This document shows, piece by piece, positions 46,530-58,913 of a DNA stretch of 64,000 nt; within the stretch, counting starts at the first letter, position 1; each line of letters starts with the position of its first letter. The notes below the pieces were generated by a model. It was not told where the DNA came from. It did not search any database and saw nothing but the letters and a program-made list of their open reading frames with translations. Both the position numbers and the translations under genes were made by a program. This DNA is from Paracyclopina nana (taxonomy: Eukaryota > Arthropoda > Copepoda > Cyclopoida > Cyclopettidae): assembly GCA_019096065.1 (NCBI GenBank), contig JAGUCH010000002.1, positions 1,252,501 through 1,316,500 of the forward strand, written 5' to 3'.

Positions 46530-49500
46530 GCTACATTTGCTGCATTATTGGTCTTCTATCATGTCATTCCCATTATTCTAGGTCAAAAAGGCCATAATAA
46601 AGGCCGAAATAATTTGTTTGCCCATATTGATACTGAATAGTGAAGAAATAGGGCAAACAAATTCCAACAGGGGCAAACAAACTCTGAAGTGAATGAAATT
46701 AGCTGATTCATGTTACTAGGACTTACTTTGAGCCTTACCTTGGTGTGGAAGGCCAAAAAGGCCAGAAAAAGTTGACTTGCTCAATATTGCAGGATTTTTG
46801 CACTTTTCGCTGTTTACACGCTAAAGCGAAAAGTCGATTATGAGCCAAACAAACTTTCAGGATGCTTTATTGACTCAAAAATGACTTTTTTGGTTTTCTG
46901 TCATGTCATTCCCATTATTCAAGGCCGAAAAGGCCATAAAAAAGGGCGAAATAATTTGTTTGCCCATAATGGTACTGAACAGTGAAGAAATAGGGCAAAC
47001 AAATTCCAACAGGGGCAAACAAACTCTGAAGTGAATGAAATTAGCTGATTCATGTTACTAGGACTTACTTTGAGCCTTACCTTGGTGTGGAAGGCCAAAA
47101 CGGCCAGTAAAAGTTGACTTGCTCAAAATCGTAGGATTTTTGCACTTTTTGCTGTTTACACGCTAAAGCGAAAAGTCGATTTTGAGCCAAACAAACTTTC
47201 AGGATGCTTTATTGACTCAAAAATGACTTTTTTGGTTTTCTGTCATGTCATTCCCATTATTCAAGGCCGAAAAGGCCATAAAAAAGGGCGAAATAATTTG
47301 TTTGCCCATAATGGTACTGAACAGTGAAGAAATAGGGCAAACAAATTCCAACAGGGGCAAACAAACTCTGAAGGGAATGAAATTAGCTGATTCATGTTAC
47401 TAGGCCTTACTTTGAGCCTTACCTTGGTGTGGAAGGCCAAAAAGGCCAGAAAAAGTTGACTTGCTCAAAATCGTAGGATTTTTGCACTTTTCGCTGTTTA
47501 CACGCTAAAGCGAAAAGTCGATTATGGGCCAAACAAACTTTCAGGATGCTTTATTGACTCAAAAATGACTTTATTGGTTTTCTGTCATGTCATTCCCATT
47601 ATTCAAGGCCGAAAAGGCCATAAAAAAGGGCGAAATAATTTGTTTGCCCATAATGGTACTGAACAGTGAAGAAATAGGGCAAACAAATTCCAACAGGGGC
47701 AAACAAACTCTGAAGTGAATGAAATTAGCTGATTCATGTTACTAGGACTTACTTTGAGCCTTACCTTGGTGTGGAAGGCCAAAACGGCCAGTAAAAGTTG
47801 ACTTGCTCAAAATCATAGGATTTTTGCACTTTTCGCTGTTTACACGCTAAAGCGAAAAGTCGATTTTGAGCCAAACAAACTTTCAGGATGCTTTTTTGGC
47901 CCAAAAATGACTTTATTGGTCTTCTGTCATGTCATTCACATTATTCAAGGCCAAAAAGGCCATAATAAAGGCCTAAATAATTTGTTTGCCCATAACAGTA
48001 CTAAACAGTGAGGAAATAGGGCAAACAAATTCCAACAGGGGCAAACAAACTCTGAAGGGAATGAAATTAGCTGATTCATGTTACTAGGCCTTACTTTGAG
48101 CCTTACCTTGGTGTGGAAGGCCAAAAAGGCCAGAAAAAGTTGACTTGCTCAAAATCGTAGGATTTTTGCACTTTTCGCTGTTTACACGCTAAAGCGAAAA
48201 GTCGATTATGGGCCAAACAAACTTTCAGGATGCTTTATTGACTCAAAAATGACTTTATTGGTTTTCTGTCATGTCATTCCCATTATTCAAGGCCGAAAAG
48301 GCCATAAAAAAGGGCGAAATAATTTGTTTGCCCATAATGGTACTGAACAGTGAAGAAATAGGGCAAACAAATTCCAACAGGGGCAAACAAACTCTGAAGG
48401 GAATGAAATTAGCTGATTCATGTTACTAGGCCTTACTTTGAGCCTTACCTTGGTGTGGAAGGCCAAAAAGGCCAGAAAAAGTTGACTTGCTCAAAATCGT
48501 AGGATTTTTGCACTTTTCGCTGTTTACACGCTAAAGCGAAAAGTCGATTATGGGCCAAACAAACTTTCAGGATGCTTTATTGACTCAAAAATGACTTTAT
48601 TGGTTTTCTGTCATGTCATTCCCATTATTCAAGGCCGAAAAGGCCATAAAAAAGGGCGAAATAATTTGTTTGCCCATAATGGTACTGAACAGTGAAGAAA
48701 TAGGGCAAACAAATTCCAACAGGGGCAAACAAACTCTGAAGTGAATGAAATTAGCTGATTCATGTTACTAGGACTTACTTTGAGCCTTACCTTGGTGTGG
48801 AAGGCCAAAACGGCCAGTAAAAGTTGACTTGCTCAAAATCATAGGATTTTTGCACTTTTCGCTGTTTACACGCTAAAGCGAAAAGTCGATTTTGAGCCAA
48901 ACAAACTTTCAGGATGCTTTTTTGGCCCAAAAATGACTTTATTGGTCTTCTGTCATGTCATTCACATTATTCAAGGCCAAAAAGGCCATAATAAAGGCCT
49001 AAATAATTTGTTTGCCCATAACAGTACTAAACAGTGAGGAAATAGGGCAAACAAATTCCAACAGGGGCAAACAAACTCTGAAGGGAATGAAATTAGCTGA
49101 TTCATGTTACTAGGCCTTACTTTGAGCCTTACCTTGGTGTGGAAGGCCAAAAAGGCCAGAAAAAGTTGACTTGCTCAAAATCGTAGGATTTTTGCACTTT
49201 TCGCTGTTTACACGCTAAAGCGAAAAGTCGATTATGGGCCAAACAAACTTTCAGGATGCTTTATTGACTCAAAAATGACTTTATTGGTTTTCTGTCATGT
49301 CATTCCCATTATTCAAGGCCGAAAAGGCCATAAAAAAGGGCGAAATAATTTGTTTGCCCATAATGGTACTGAACAGTGAAGAAATAGGGCAAACAAATTC
49401 CAACAGGGGCAAACAAACTCTGAAGGGAATGAAATTAGCTGATTCATGTTACTAGGCCTTACTTTGAGCCTTACCTTGGTGTGGAAGGCCAAAAAGGCCA

Positions 49501-50820
49501 GAAAAAGTTGACTTGCTCAAAATCGTAGGATTTTTGCACTTTTCGCTGTTTACACGCTAAAGCGAAAAGTCGATTATGGGCCAAACAAACTTTCAGGATG
49601 CTTTATTGACTCAAAAATGACTTTATTGGTTTTCTGTCATGTCATTCCCATTATTCAAGGCCGAAAAGGCCATAAAAAAGGGCGAAATAATTTGTTTGCC
49701 CATAATGGTACTGAACAGTGAAGAAATAGGGCAAACAAATTCCAACAGGGGCAAACAAACTCTGAAGTGAATGAAATTAGCTGATTCATGTTACTAGGAC
49801 TTACTTTGAGCCTTACCTTGGTGTGGAAGGCCAAAACGGCCAGTAAAAGTTGACTTGCTCAAAATCATAGGATTTTTGCACTTTTCGCTGTTTACACGCT
49901 AAAGCGAAAAGTCGATTTTGAGCCAAACAAACTTTCAGGATGCTTTTTTGGCCGAAAAATGACTTTATTGGTCTTCTGTCATGTCATTCACATTATTCAA
50001 GGCCAAAAAGGCCATAATAAAGGCCTAAATAATTTGTTTGCCCATAACAGTACTAAACAGTGAGGAAATAGGGCAAACAAATTCAAACAGGGGCAAACAA
50101 ACTCTGAAGGGAATGAAATTAGCTGATTCATGTTACTAGGCCTTACTTTGAGCCTTACCTTGGTGTGGAAGGCCAAAAAGGCCAGAAAAAGTTGACTTGC
50201 TCAAAATCGTAGGATTTTTGCACTTTTCGCTGTTTACACGCTAAAGCGAAAAGTCGATTATGGGCCAAACAAACTTTCAGGATGCTTTATTGACTCAAAA
50301 ATGACTTTATTGGTTTTCTGTCATGTCATTCCCATTATTCAAGGCCGAAAAGGCCATAAAAAAGGGCGAAATAATTTGTTTGCCCATAATGGTACTGAAC
50401 AGTGAAGAAATAGGGCAAACAAATTCCAACAGGGGCAAACAAACTCTGAAGGGAATGAAATTAGCTGATTCATGTTACTAGGACTTACTTTGAGCCTTAC
50501 CTTGGTGTGGAAGGCCAAAAAGGCCAGAAAAAGTTGACTTGCTCAAAATCGTAGGATTTTTGCACTTTTTGCTGTTTACACGCTAAAGCGAAAAGTCGAT
50601 TATGGGCCAAACAAACTTTCAGGATGCTTTATTGACTCAAAAATGACTTTATTGGTTTTCTGTCATGTCATTCCCATTATTTAAGGCCGAAAAGGCCATA
50701 AAAAAGGGCGAAATAATTTGTTTGCCCATAATGGTACTGAACAGTGAGGAAATAGGGCAAACAAATTCCAACAGGGGCAAACAAACTCTGAAGGGAATGA
50801 AATTAGCTGACTCATGTTGA
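46530..50820. repeat. Satellite arm 2: inverted 342-bp units, about 12.5 copies, three-unit higher-order period
   Basis: These units are the reverse complement of arm 1. AAGGCCGAAAAGGCC recurs at 46921, 47263 and 47605 (342 bp). A variant unit with GGCCAAAAAGGCCATAATAA occurs at 47947, 48973 and 49999, exactly 1,026 bp apart. A second marker, AAAACGGCCAG, repeats with the same 1,026-bp spacing near 47785, 48811 and 49837. This shows amplification of three-unit blocks. Confidence 0.93.
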
Positions 50821-50878
50821 GTGCGTTGCAATTTTATTTTGTTTGCCCTCATTCCCAAAACAGAATTATTTTGTTTTC

Positions 50879-51012
50879 CCCTGTTTGCCTTTGTTTGCCC
50901 TTGTTTGCCTTTGTTTGCCCTTGTTTGTGATGCATTTTTATTTTGTTTGCCCTTGTTTGCCCTTGTTTGCCCTTGTTTGCCCTTGTTTGCCCGTGTTTGC
51001 CCTTGTTTGCCT
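50879..51012. repeat. TTGTTTGCC-type short tandem array, right end
   Basis: Repeated TTTGTTTGCCC/TTGTTTGCC words form the complement of the left array. A short ORF through it is a repeat by-product. Confidence 0.9.
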
Positions 51013-51036
51013 TATTTAGACACGCCCGATTTCGCG

Positions 51037-52365
51037 ACTTTTTTCCGTGCGCGTGAAATCGGCAAATAAACCCACTGTGGATGGGTTTTTAGGGCAATCT
51101 CTGCCACATTCAATTTTTATTATGTGAAAATGGAAATTGACTAAGGCTGCACTTCTGGCCAAATTAACAAGAATTATATAACAGGAGGATTTCCGGATTT
51201 CTATTTTTGCTCAAAGTTATCATTATTAAAGCAAATATAAAAGACACGGATTTCGAATCTAAAAGCGCACATTTATCTAATAATAAACCGATGTCTATCA
51301 TTTAATCAGCTAACTTTCAATCAAAAAATCTTACCAGATGTTCGATGTTCGTTCTTTTTTCCAGAGAAGCAGAACCCGCAACCCGCCATCAAGCCTCAGC
51401 CAGAAAATAACACAAAGACAGTGCTACCAGATTTGTTTAAAATAAGACGCCGCAATTTTGTCAAAAATAGCCTGGATCGGCGTTGTCGGAAATTTGCCCA
51501 AAATAGCAATAGCCGGTTTTTGGCAAAATCAGCTGAGTTTCTCAACTAAATGTAATGTATCTGAAAAAACGCCGCAACTTCGTCAAAAAAAGCCGAATTT
51601 CAGCCTTTTCCGCATCAGTTTTTTAAAGGTTCAGCGGGTTTTTTTAGCAAAGCGAAAACCTGGCTTTATTTGGCCTCATTCCCGGCTATTTTTGACAAAA
51701 GTGCGGCGTCTTTTCATGAAGAAAATCTGACAGAACTGAGCGCAAAATCGCCGCACCTGGTAGCACTGTCGGCAAGCGTTTTCAGTCAGGGTCAGCAAAA
51801 TTCAAGAAAATTCACGAATCTTGATTGGTACGCATCTTGGCAATCAGAAGACGAGAGAAGCCTTCCATGCTACGTAATCGCAAATCAGCTGACTTTTGAC
51901 TTCAGTTTTAAATAATTGTGAAGAGGAGAACATTTGAGGATTTATCTAAATAAGGTAAGAATTTCGGATTTGTGAAATTGTGAAAGTCTTAAAGCTCGGC
52001 GTCTGTTAAAATTTCCGGGAAAAAATACTTTATTTTTTAGTTTTTACCTCCATTCAAATGGAACATCACGTACAATCGTCCATTTTCGGATTTTCATAAA
52101 GCTATTTTTGGCGACAGAATTTCGTGTTCTTAAATTACTTGATTTGATAAGCAGTTCTAGGCGACGAGACTTTGCCTTTTTTTACCACAAGTTACCCGGG
52201 TAAATTAATACTAGATTGTGCCAAAAAAAATCCATTAACTTTATAGTTCAATTCAGTTCAGAGAGCTTCCATAGCTTTAAAATAAGACATGTATTGCATT
52301 GAGTCCTGTGTTATGTTCTTCTTTTTCTCCATCATTTTGCACCTTTTTTAATTAGCTTAACTCAA
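51037..52365. other. Intergenic, no gene recognised
   Basis: ORFs of 81-90 aa at 51458-51915 overlap a loose internal repetition (ACGCCGCAATTTTGTCAAAA and ACGCCGCAACTTCGTCAAAA) and have no domain-like content. Confidence 0.5.
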
Positions 52366-54596
52366 TTATTGCCAATTGAAATACTTAACTCCATTTGCAA
52401 TCACTTCTCTTAGCTCAGCTCTTTCATCCATCCAGTGGGTGAAACTCTTGTCAAAACCTTTAACAAAGTTGAAATTGCTAATTGAAAACTTAGTCCCATA
52501 GGCAAACTCTCACCTCTGGAAGCAAAAGCTTTGACATAAGTTGTAAACACCACAAGGTAGCAATATCTTTCAATAAAGTTCTTGGACATTTGCTTCCAAA
52601 ATGGCCTCTTTTTCTTTGGCTCAAAATCATGCTTAGTTTGGGTCCATAATATGCACTCCCTTAAGTTTTGCAATCCAGTTCCTAAAAAAAAATTAATAGT
52701 ATAATTAAAGAGAAAATTAGCTTAGGCATGCTAGACTTACCTTTTGGTGGAACTCCACATAGGTCAATGATGTGGTCAATGTGAGCTTTGGCCTCATCAA
52801 CTCCAGGAATGTACTTTGAAATATCTTTTATGACTTGAAATTGGCCTCTCTTTGCTATCTAAAGAGAAAGTAAAATTTTAACAAAAAAACTTTCTCTTGA
52901 TGATATTCTCATTTTACCTCTTCATCATATTCATCATCATCTGGAAACTCTTCTCTGGTGACTTTGATGCTTGGGTCATAATATGTCTTGGAAGCATCTC
53001 CAAAGAGAATGTCTTTCATTAAGCAACTCAATATCATTCCAGTGGTGGTTCTTCCCTTGCCCATCTAAAGAACAGAGCTAAGATTGATAGAAACATTGAA
53101 TTGTTGTATTTAACATTAATTTACCTGGCAGTTGAAGACACAAGCTGTGTCTTTGGATGTTCCTCTCATTGCATTGAGCATGTCATCAAAATCTTTGTCT
53201 TGTGGTGCTTTTTCATCAACAATTGGAAGTCTGTGCAAACAATTGGTTTTTATTTTGTTAAGTGACAACAGTGTCAAGTTACCTAAAGTATGAAAGGTTG
53301 AAGCCCAATTCCTTCATCTGGTCATACAGCCCACTGAGAGTGACAAGAGCTTCTTCATTCTCTAAATGTACATTGTACTCAATGTTTTCCCTGTCATCTG
53401 GATGCTCTGCGTAAGTGTCCCTGTAATATTTAACCTAGAGAAATGAAAGTAGAAGGCTTAGAATAAACTCAGGAAGGTTGCAGCTGTTAACTTAAGCTTT
53501 AGAAGCATGCTTTTTTACAAAGTCAGACAAATATGGTTTATCACTGTTAATTAAGATTTAAACAGCTTGCCCTTGGTCCATGATTAAAAGTGATTTTCTT
53601 CTGAAATTTTTAGATCCAATTTAGAGGGATTTAGTATAGGCTTCAATCTCATGGCTGCTTTCTCTTACCTTTCCTCTCTCTTCTCTTGGAATGAACCTGT
53701 TCTCCAATGACTCTTCTATTTGTTGCCTTATTACTTTCACAAAGCTAGTTTGCAGCCATTCAATGTAATCTCCAGTAGCACCATGAAATTCCATGTTTTC
53801 ATTCATCCTAATTTGTTGAATGACTGTTAAACAGTTTTTTTAAATCTTACAATTAATGATGACATTTATTGAGCAACAGATAGAATTAATGAAGATTTGC
53901 TTAAGACAATGAATTTGGTCAATTTTAAGTTGTTGGCAAAATAAGTCTTATGAGAAAGTCTGTTGACATTTTTAGCATTTCTCACCTTTCCCTTAACCTT
54001 GGGGTGAATGATTGACCATTCATGTAAACAACTGGTTCCTATACTAAAATGTAAATTGAAAAACTAAAACTATCATGTCAAAATGAAACCTGTCTCATGT
54101 TGGTCCAAAGCACATTTGTAGCTCCTGTTTCACCCATCAAATGTTCAAGAGCATTTTTGAACCCACTTTTTGTTGGTTGGCCTGTGCCAAAAACTAGGTA
54201 ACCTGGAACCTGTTGAAATGATGCCTAAAGTAGCTTTTCTTTTTGAAAAGTAATAAACTCACTTGTCTAAAGTTTGGGGCTCCATCTATAGTAAATGAAT
54301 CCTTTGGCAGCCTGAACAGAAAAATGAATGCCAATTTGGATTGATAATCAAGATTAGGTTTTCTTACCTATGAATATTTTCAAAATGGTCAAATTTCAGG
54401 ACACAATTTTTCATGGGTGTATTTGCCTCCCTTAGCTGATCTTCTTTGTCTTTTTCTTTTGAAAGTGCTCAGATCTTGAAAGAGTATCCTTTAAAAAGTT
54501 TCAATTTTTAGTCTGATTGTATCTTTCTTACTTTATCCAATCCCAGCCATCTTTCATGAGTTCAATCATGATTGCTTCACTTCCAGTGGCAGCCAT
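52366..54596 (-). CDS. Paladin-like phosphatase-domain protein, single C-terminal-type unit
   Basis: Paladin is a large cytoplasmic protein with two phosphatase-like repeats, linked to growth-factor signalling. Eleven exons follow a short start exon: 54368-54467, 54263-54311, 54090-54209, 53986-54038, 53669-53807, 53283-53434, 53125-53230, 52918-53064, 52741-52858, 52514-52681 and 52366-52457. These form one frame. Family text includes GAPNFRQVPGYLVFGTGQP and MRQEPVVYMNGQSF. The signature CQMGKGRTTTGMIL has a complete CX5R loop. FIERYCYLVVFTTYV and SFTHWM also match. It aligns only with the second half of vertebrate paladin, at about 419 aa. The first exon is unsure: Met at 54596 with donor GGAA|GTGAAG keeps frame, while the longer reading to 54532 does not. 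Confidence 0.85.
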
Positions 54597-55088
54597 TTTG
54601 TTGTGAAAAACAAAGATTCTATTTGACCAGAATCTCCTTCAGAAAACTTCACACAGGACACTTTTGCGTATAGCAAGATAGAAAGTCACTCTTGAGTTCT
54701 TGAAAATTGGGAGGGAAAGTTGTGTTCTCTTATTCTTAGCAAAATATCTTTAATATTTTTTAAAGAGTCCATTGATCATATTATGATCAGAATGCATATA
54801 TTTTTGTGACAAGTGTACATCTTTTGACAATTATGATGGAGATCATTAGCCTTATTTGGGTAAGGTACAAAAACTTTCCCCTGATGAACATTTCTTCAGG
54901 CCAACAGCTCATGACTTTCTACTTTTCTGTAATGCACATGTATAGCCTCCTCTCAGGTTAAGCTCAGACTTTCAAGCAATGTCAAAGTCATGGGCTGCTA
55001 AAACTGTCAAGCTCATATTTTCATATTAAGCGAAGCAATGATTTCGTATTTGGCAATCATCAATGATTTTATTTAACCAAATTATTAC
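54597..55088. other. Intergenic between the paladin-like gene and nuclear receptor C
   Basis: AT-rich DNA with no repeat or gene seen. It contains the paladin-like promoter region and the 3' flank of receptor C. Confidence 0.5.
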
Positions 55089-56930
55089 TCATTCCTTTAT
55101 TTCTAGAGAAGCTAGGTGGTCCACAATAAAAGAGCTCAAATCACAAAACTCATTCAGTTCAAAGAAGAAGCCATACAATCGGGCTTCTGGCTGGGCATGC
55201 TTGCTCTGCTTCATTTTTGAGAAGCATTTTTGCACCATTTCATGAAATTTCATCCAATCATCATAGTCACAAAGATTTTGAACCAAAACTGAAACCATTG
55301 CAAGGACAAAACACTCATCATCCAAAAGAAAGTTTTGTAGTCTCTTTCCTATTTGTCTCCTGACTTCCCATTCATAAAAGTTTGCATGGGAAATGCTGTG
55401 GACTAGATCCTCTGTGGTAGGTGGTCCATCTAAGTCAAGGTCAATATTCATAAGCTTTAGTTGATTTTTGAGGGATGGAATTGAGAAAAATTTCTGCATA
55501 AGCAAAGCATTGGCCTTTGGAAAGTTGGCCATGTTGACTTCTCTAATGTTGAGCTTCATTTCTTCTGCTAGTGAATAGAGGCATTGCTCAAATCTTTCAA
55601 GAGCACAAATAGTTCCAGCAGTTAGCATAGTTTGAATCATTTCAGGATCATCTTTAGCCAAGTTGGGTTTGAAGGTTAAGTAGGATGTTGCCAAGTTTTG
55701 AATTGCAGTTTCTGATCCTGTAGATTTGTGGAAGATGTTGCCAATAAGTTGAATCCAAGATGTCTCATAAGTGTTGAGCTCTGAGTCATTGAACAAGTCA
55801 TGAAATCTGGCTGCTGATGCCTGACTAATCCAGCAAGTGATGTTATTGTCAACAATCTTTAGGATCTTGACCAAGTTATCCAAGTTTTGTTGTGCTCCAA
55901 AATAGGCTTGTAGGAGACTCTCTGTCATCTTACAAATATCTGAGACAAAGGGTAGCTTTATGAGAGAACTTGGTGAGTCATTGGCCCAATGGCATGTGGA
56001 AAAGAGAAGAAACTGGGCCACCAGTCCATTCAGACTTTGTGGAATCCAAAAATTTGATCTTAGAAGATGGCAGACTTTCAGCCAATCAGTGATTGACTTA
56101 TTTGAAGTCCATGGTGTGTTGAAGAACTCCCTCAAGCCCACATGTTGCAGCTTTTCAGTCAGTGACAGTGCTATTTAAAAGAAAGTTGTAATTATATTGT
56201 AGAAATATTGCTTATATTTTAACTTACTCAGATTTGGTAATTGGGCACCAAACAACCAAGTTAGCTGGTCAAGCCCAGTTTCAGCACCAAAGTATCTGGT
56301 CATGATGTATGATGAAAAAAGTCCTGAATTGCATTTTAGCAGTTGCCTTTGGTCATCTTGAGGCAAGTCCAAGAAATAAGATGATCTCTGAGCAAACCTT
56401 TGAAACAAATCCATGTGATGGGCATAGATGTCCAACAACTGCCTACAATGTCCCTCATTCCATGCCAAGTCTAGGTGATTATCAATGTACAGTCCTATTA
56501 TTGCTTTGCTTGGAGAAACCTCAGACTCTGCCTCATGAAAATTTCTCAGGATAGATTCAGCCACAATGTTATTCAAAGTTTGACTCAAGTTGGGACTGAG
56601 TGAGGCCAGGAGATCCTCTGGGTTGCTTTTTCTTGGATAAGTGTACTTTTTGCTCTCCTCCTCATCTGGTACCAATTGAGGGTTCATACCAACCTTAATG
56701 CATTTATCAAACCTGCATTTCCTGCACTTGTTCTTGGCAGAGATGTCACACTTGCCCTCATGTTTGCACTTTAGTTTTTGAGTGGACTTGAGCTCCCTAA
56801 ATATCCTCCTAAAAAATGCTTTGCAGCTCAGACAACATAAAGCACCATAGTGGCTGTAAAACTGGCTCATAGGCTTGGCTGCCTCACCACAGACTTGGCA
56901 TATTTTTTTCGTGGAAGCAGACTGGCTCAT
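55089..56930 (-). CDS. Divergent nuclear receptor C
   Basis: Exons 56228-56930 and 55089-56170 join in frame to about 594 aa. The two-finger DNA-binding domain is at the N terminus: CQVCGEAAKPMSQFYSHYGA, then LCCLSCKAFFRRIFREL, CKHEGKCDISAKNKCRKCRF and DKCIKVGM. The following hinge, LVPDEEESKKYTYPRK, is shared by all three receptors. The rest is a helical ligand-binding region without an obvious AF-2 core. The phase-1 intron is in the same place as in receptors A and B. It is more diverged than B is from A (FNTPWTSNKSITDWL and other unique stretches). Target genes and ligand are unknown. Subfamily cannot be fixed by eye. Confidence 0.88.
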
Positions 56931-57083
56931 TGTTGGCCTATTTCATGCACTAATCTGAAATTGATATGGCAGAAGTATAGTTGTTTGCTTGAACATTTGT
57001 TTAGGCCATTTAAACAAGTTTGGATCTTACATAAAAGTATTTGTCTGTGATATATTTACAATAGAGTGCTGTTTAATTGTTGT

Positions 57084-58913
57084 CTAGCTAACTTCTGCCA
57101 AGAGTTTTTTCAAGAGCTTTGAATAGTCGCTCAGAGCATCCCAAAAGTCCTTAAGCATTTCCTGAGGTGGAACATCCGAGTTGATTGATTTCAGCTTCTT
57201 CAGCAGCATTTTTGTGGTGAACTCCTGGAACATTTTCAAATCTTGATTGCTCATGTTGTCTAGCATGACAATCACTAGAACTAGTCCGAAAACCTCTTGA
57301 GAGCGCAGAAAGTCATTGATTTTCTTGCTGAGCTGTCTTTGCAGGCCCCACTCATGCTTCTTGTAGTATGGGTCAATGCCATGAAGTGTCTCCATGGATA
57401 CCTGTGGAGCTTTCATGATTTCATTTTTGTACTTGCGAAGAGCCACTCCATCTCCAAAGTAGAACTCAACTTGCTCATAGCTGGTCTTAAGGGCAAGGTT
57501 TTTGATGATCAAAATCAAGTAAAATACAGCCATGTTCTTATCCAGAATTTGCACTAGATCACTTTGGCTGAGCTTCAACCCGGCTGCCTCACACATGTAT
57601 ATCATTCTCTTGCTCACAAAGTAGGAGCCCATCTTGAAGGAGGTTGATCTGAGGTGAATGTTGCCTGAGACAAACAATAAATAGGTGTGTGCAAACTCAT
57701 CAGAGACTGGAATGTGAAACTTTGCTTGTTCAAACAAATTTGACTTTTGTGCTATCCAACCATGTTCATCGCTTTGCATTTCTTGTCGGCTCATGTTTTC
57801 AATGTGCTGATGACTTAGTTGGCTTGTTTTGATTATGGTCATTTGCTGGAGCAATGCTACCAATCCAGAAACATTCAAAGTAGCTATGGTGTCATCTACA
57901 TCTTTGAGGCTTTGTTCCAAGACTTTTTCCGATAATTCCTCAATTGAAGCTATTCGAGCAGGCTCTGTAAGCTGTCCAATCTCATCATGTGACCAATGGG
58001 AAGTGTGAAAGAGCAAGCAATGGGCAATGAGAGCATTGTGAAATTGAGAACATGGAAACTTGTTGGACAAAATTTGAATGAGTGTCTGCACTTCCTTGCA
58101 GAGCTCAGTACAGTTCAGTGGCAGGAGCAATCCTTCTTGATTCCAGTCTTCAAACCTCACCGAATGCAAATGCACATCGCTTGCTACAAATCAAATTTGG
58201 ATCAGATATTTAAAACTTTTTTTTATTGACACAGGCATACCTAGAATTTGTGAACTTGGCAAGGCTAGCCACGACAGCTGATCAGAGCCCCTGTCAGCTC
58301 CAAGGTATCGTCCAAGAATGTAATTGTGAAATAGTCTTGTGTTGTTCTGCTGCAGTAGAAATTGATCATTTGAGCTCAAGCTCATGAAGTATGCACTTCT
58401 GTAGCTGAACCTGATGAACATGCCTGAAATGTTTCTTAGCCAACTGATGACAGCCAAGGTTGCCTCTTTTGTCCATGGCGTCACAATGTGGCCTTGGACA
58501 ATTTTGTTTGCTATCCAAGGATCAGTTGTGAGGTGCATTTCAATCAGACTTTCTGTGTAGGCTTTCAAGAAGGCTTCAAGTATGACAGGCGCAGGTGTTG
58601 ATTGAACTTTTGTCTTTTTGCGGTAAGTGTACTTTTTGCTTTCTTCCTCATCTGGAACCAGTTTGGGTGACATTCCAACCTTGATGCACTTGTCAAATCG
58701 ACATTTTCTGCACTTGCGTTGCTTGGATGATTGCAAGTCACACTGTCCTTCATTTTTGCACTTGAGGCTTTCAGGATTTCGCTTTCCTTCTCTGAAGATC
58801 CTCCGAAAGAAGGCTTTGCAACCAAGGCAACAAAGAGCTCCATAGTGAGAAAAGTAAACCTCTTTGGTTCTGGCTGGATCGCCACAAATTTGACAAATTT
58901 TCTTGTGATCCAT
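57084..58913 (-). CDS. Divergent nuclear receptor B
   Basis: Exons 58241-58913 and 57084-58183 join in frame to about 590 aa. Exon 1 is exactly as long as in receptor A (673 nt), which is its closest relative here. The DNA-binding domain has CQICGDPARTKEVYFSHYGA, LCCLGCKAFFRRIFREG and CKNEGQCDLQSSKQRKCRKC. All eight zinc-binding Cys have normal spacing. The hinge reads LVPDEEESKKYTYRKK. The ligand-binding region includes QFHNALIAHCLLFHTSHWSH, LHGIDPYYKKHEWGLQRQLS and SQEVFGLVLVIVMLDNMSNQ. It is on the same strand as C, 150 bp away, and is an uninterrupted reference for the broken receptor A. Confidence 0.9.

Larger units (their letters stand above)
44402..51036. mobile_element. 6.6-kb palindromic satellite element with target-site duplication
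   Basis: A 9-bp direct repeat GATTTCGCG flanks it at 44402-44410 and 51028-51036. Just inside, GTGTCTAAATA (44414-44424) faces its exact reverse complement TATTTAGACAC (51013-51023). Next come arrays of GGCAAACAA-like words on the left (44425-44523) and their complement on the right (50879-51012). Inside are 342-bp satellite units in one orientation (44544-46430) and about 12.5 units in the opposite orientation (46530-50820). No transposase-like ORF is present. The organisation resembles Foldback-type elements, whose inverted termini consist of tandem repeats. Assignment to a superfamily is not possible by eye. Confidence 0.82.

Noticed and set aside
44402..51036. CRISPR-like array because of regular repeats
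   Set aside because: The units are contiguous 342-bp satellites with no unique spacers, in a eukaryotic context with spliced genes.
51458..51915. Overlapping ORFs of 90 and 81 aa
   Set aside because: They overlap loose internal repeats and each other, with no domain-like text.
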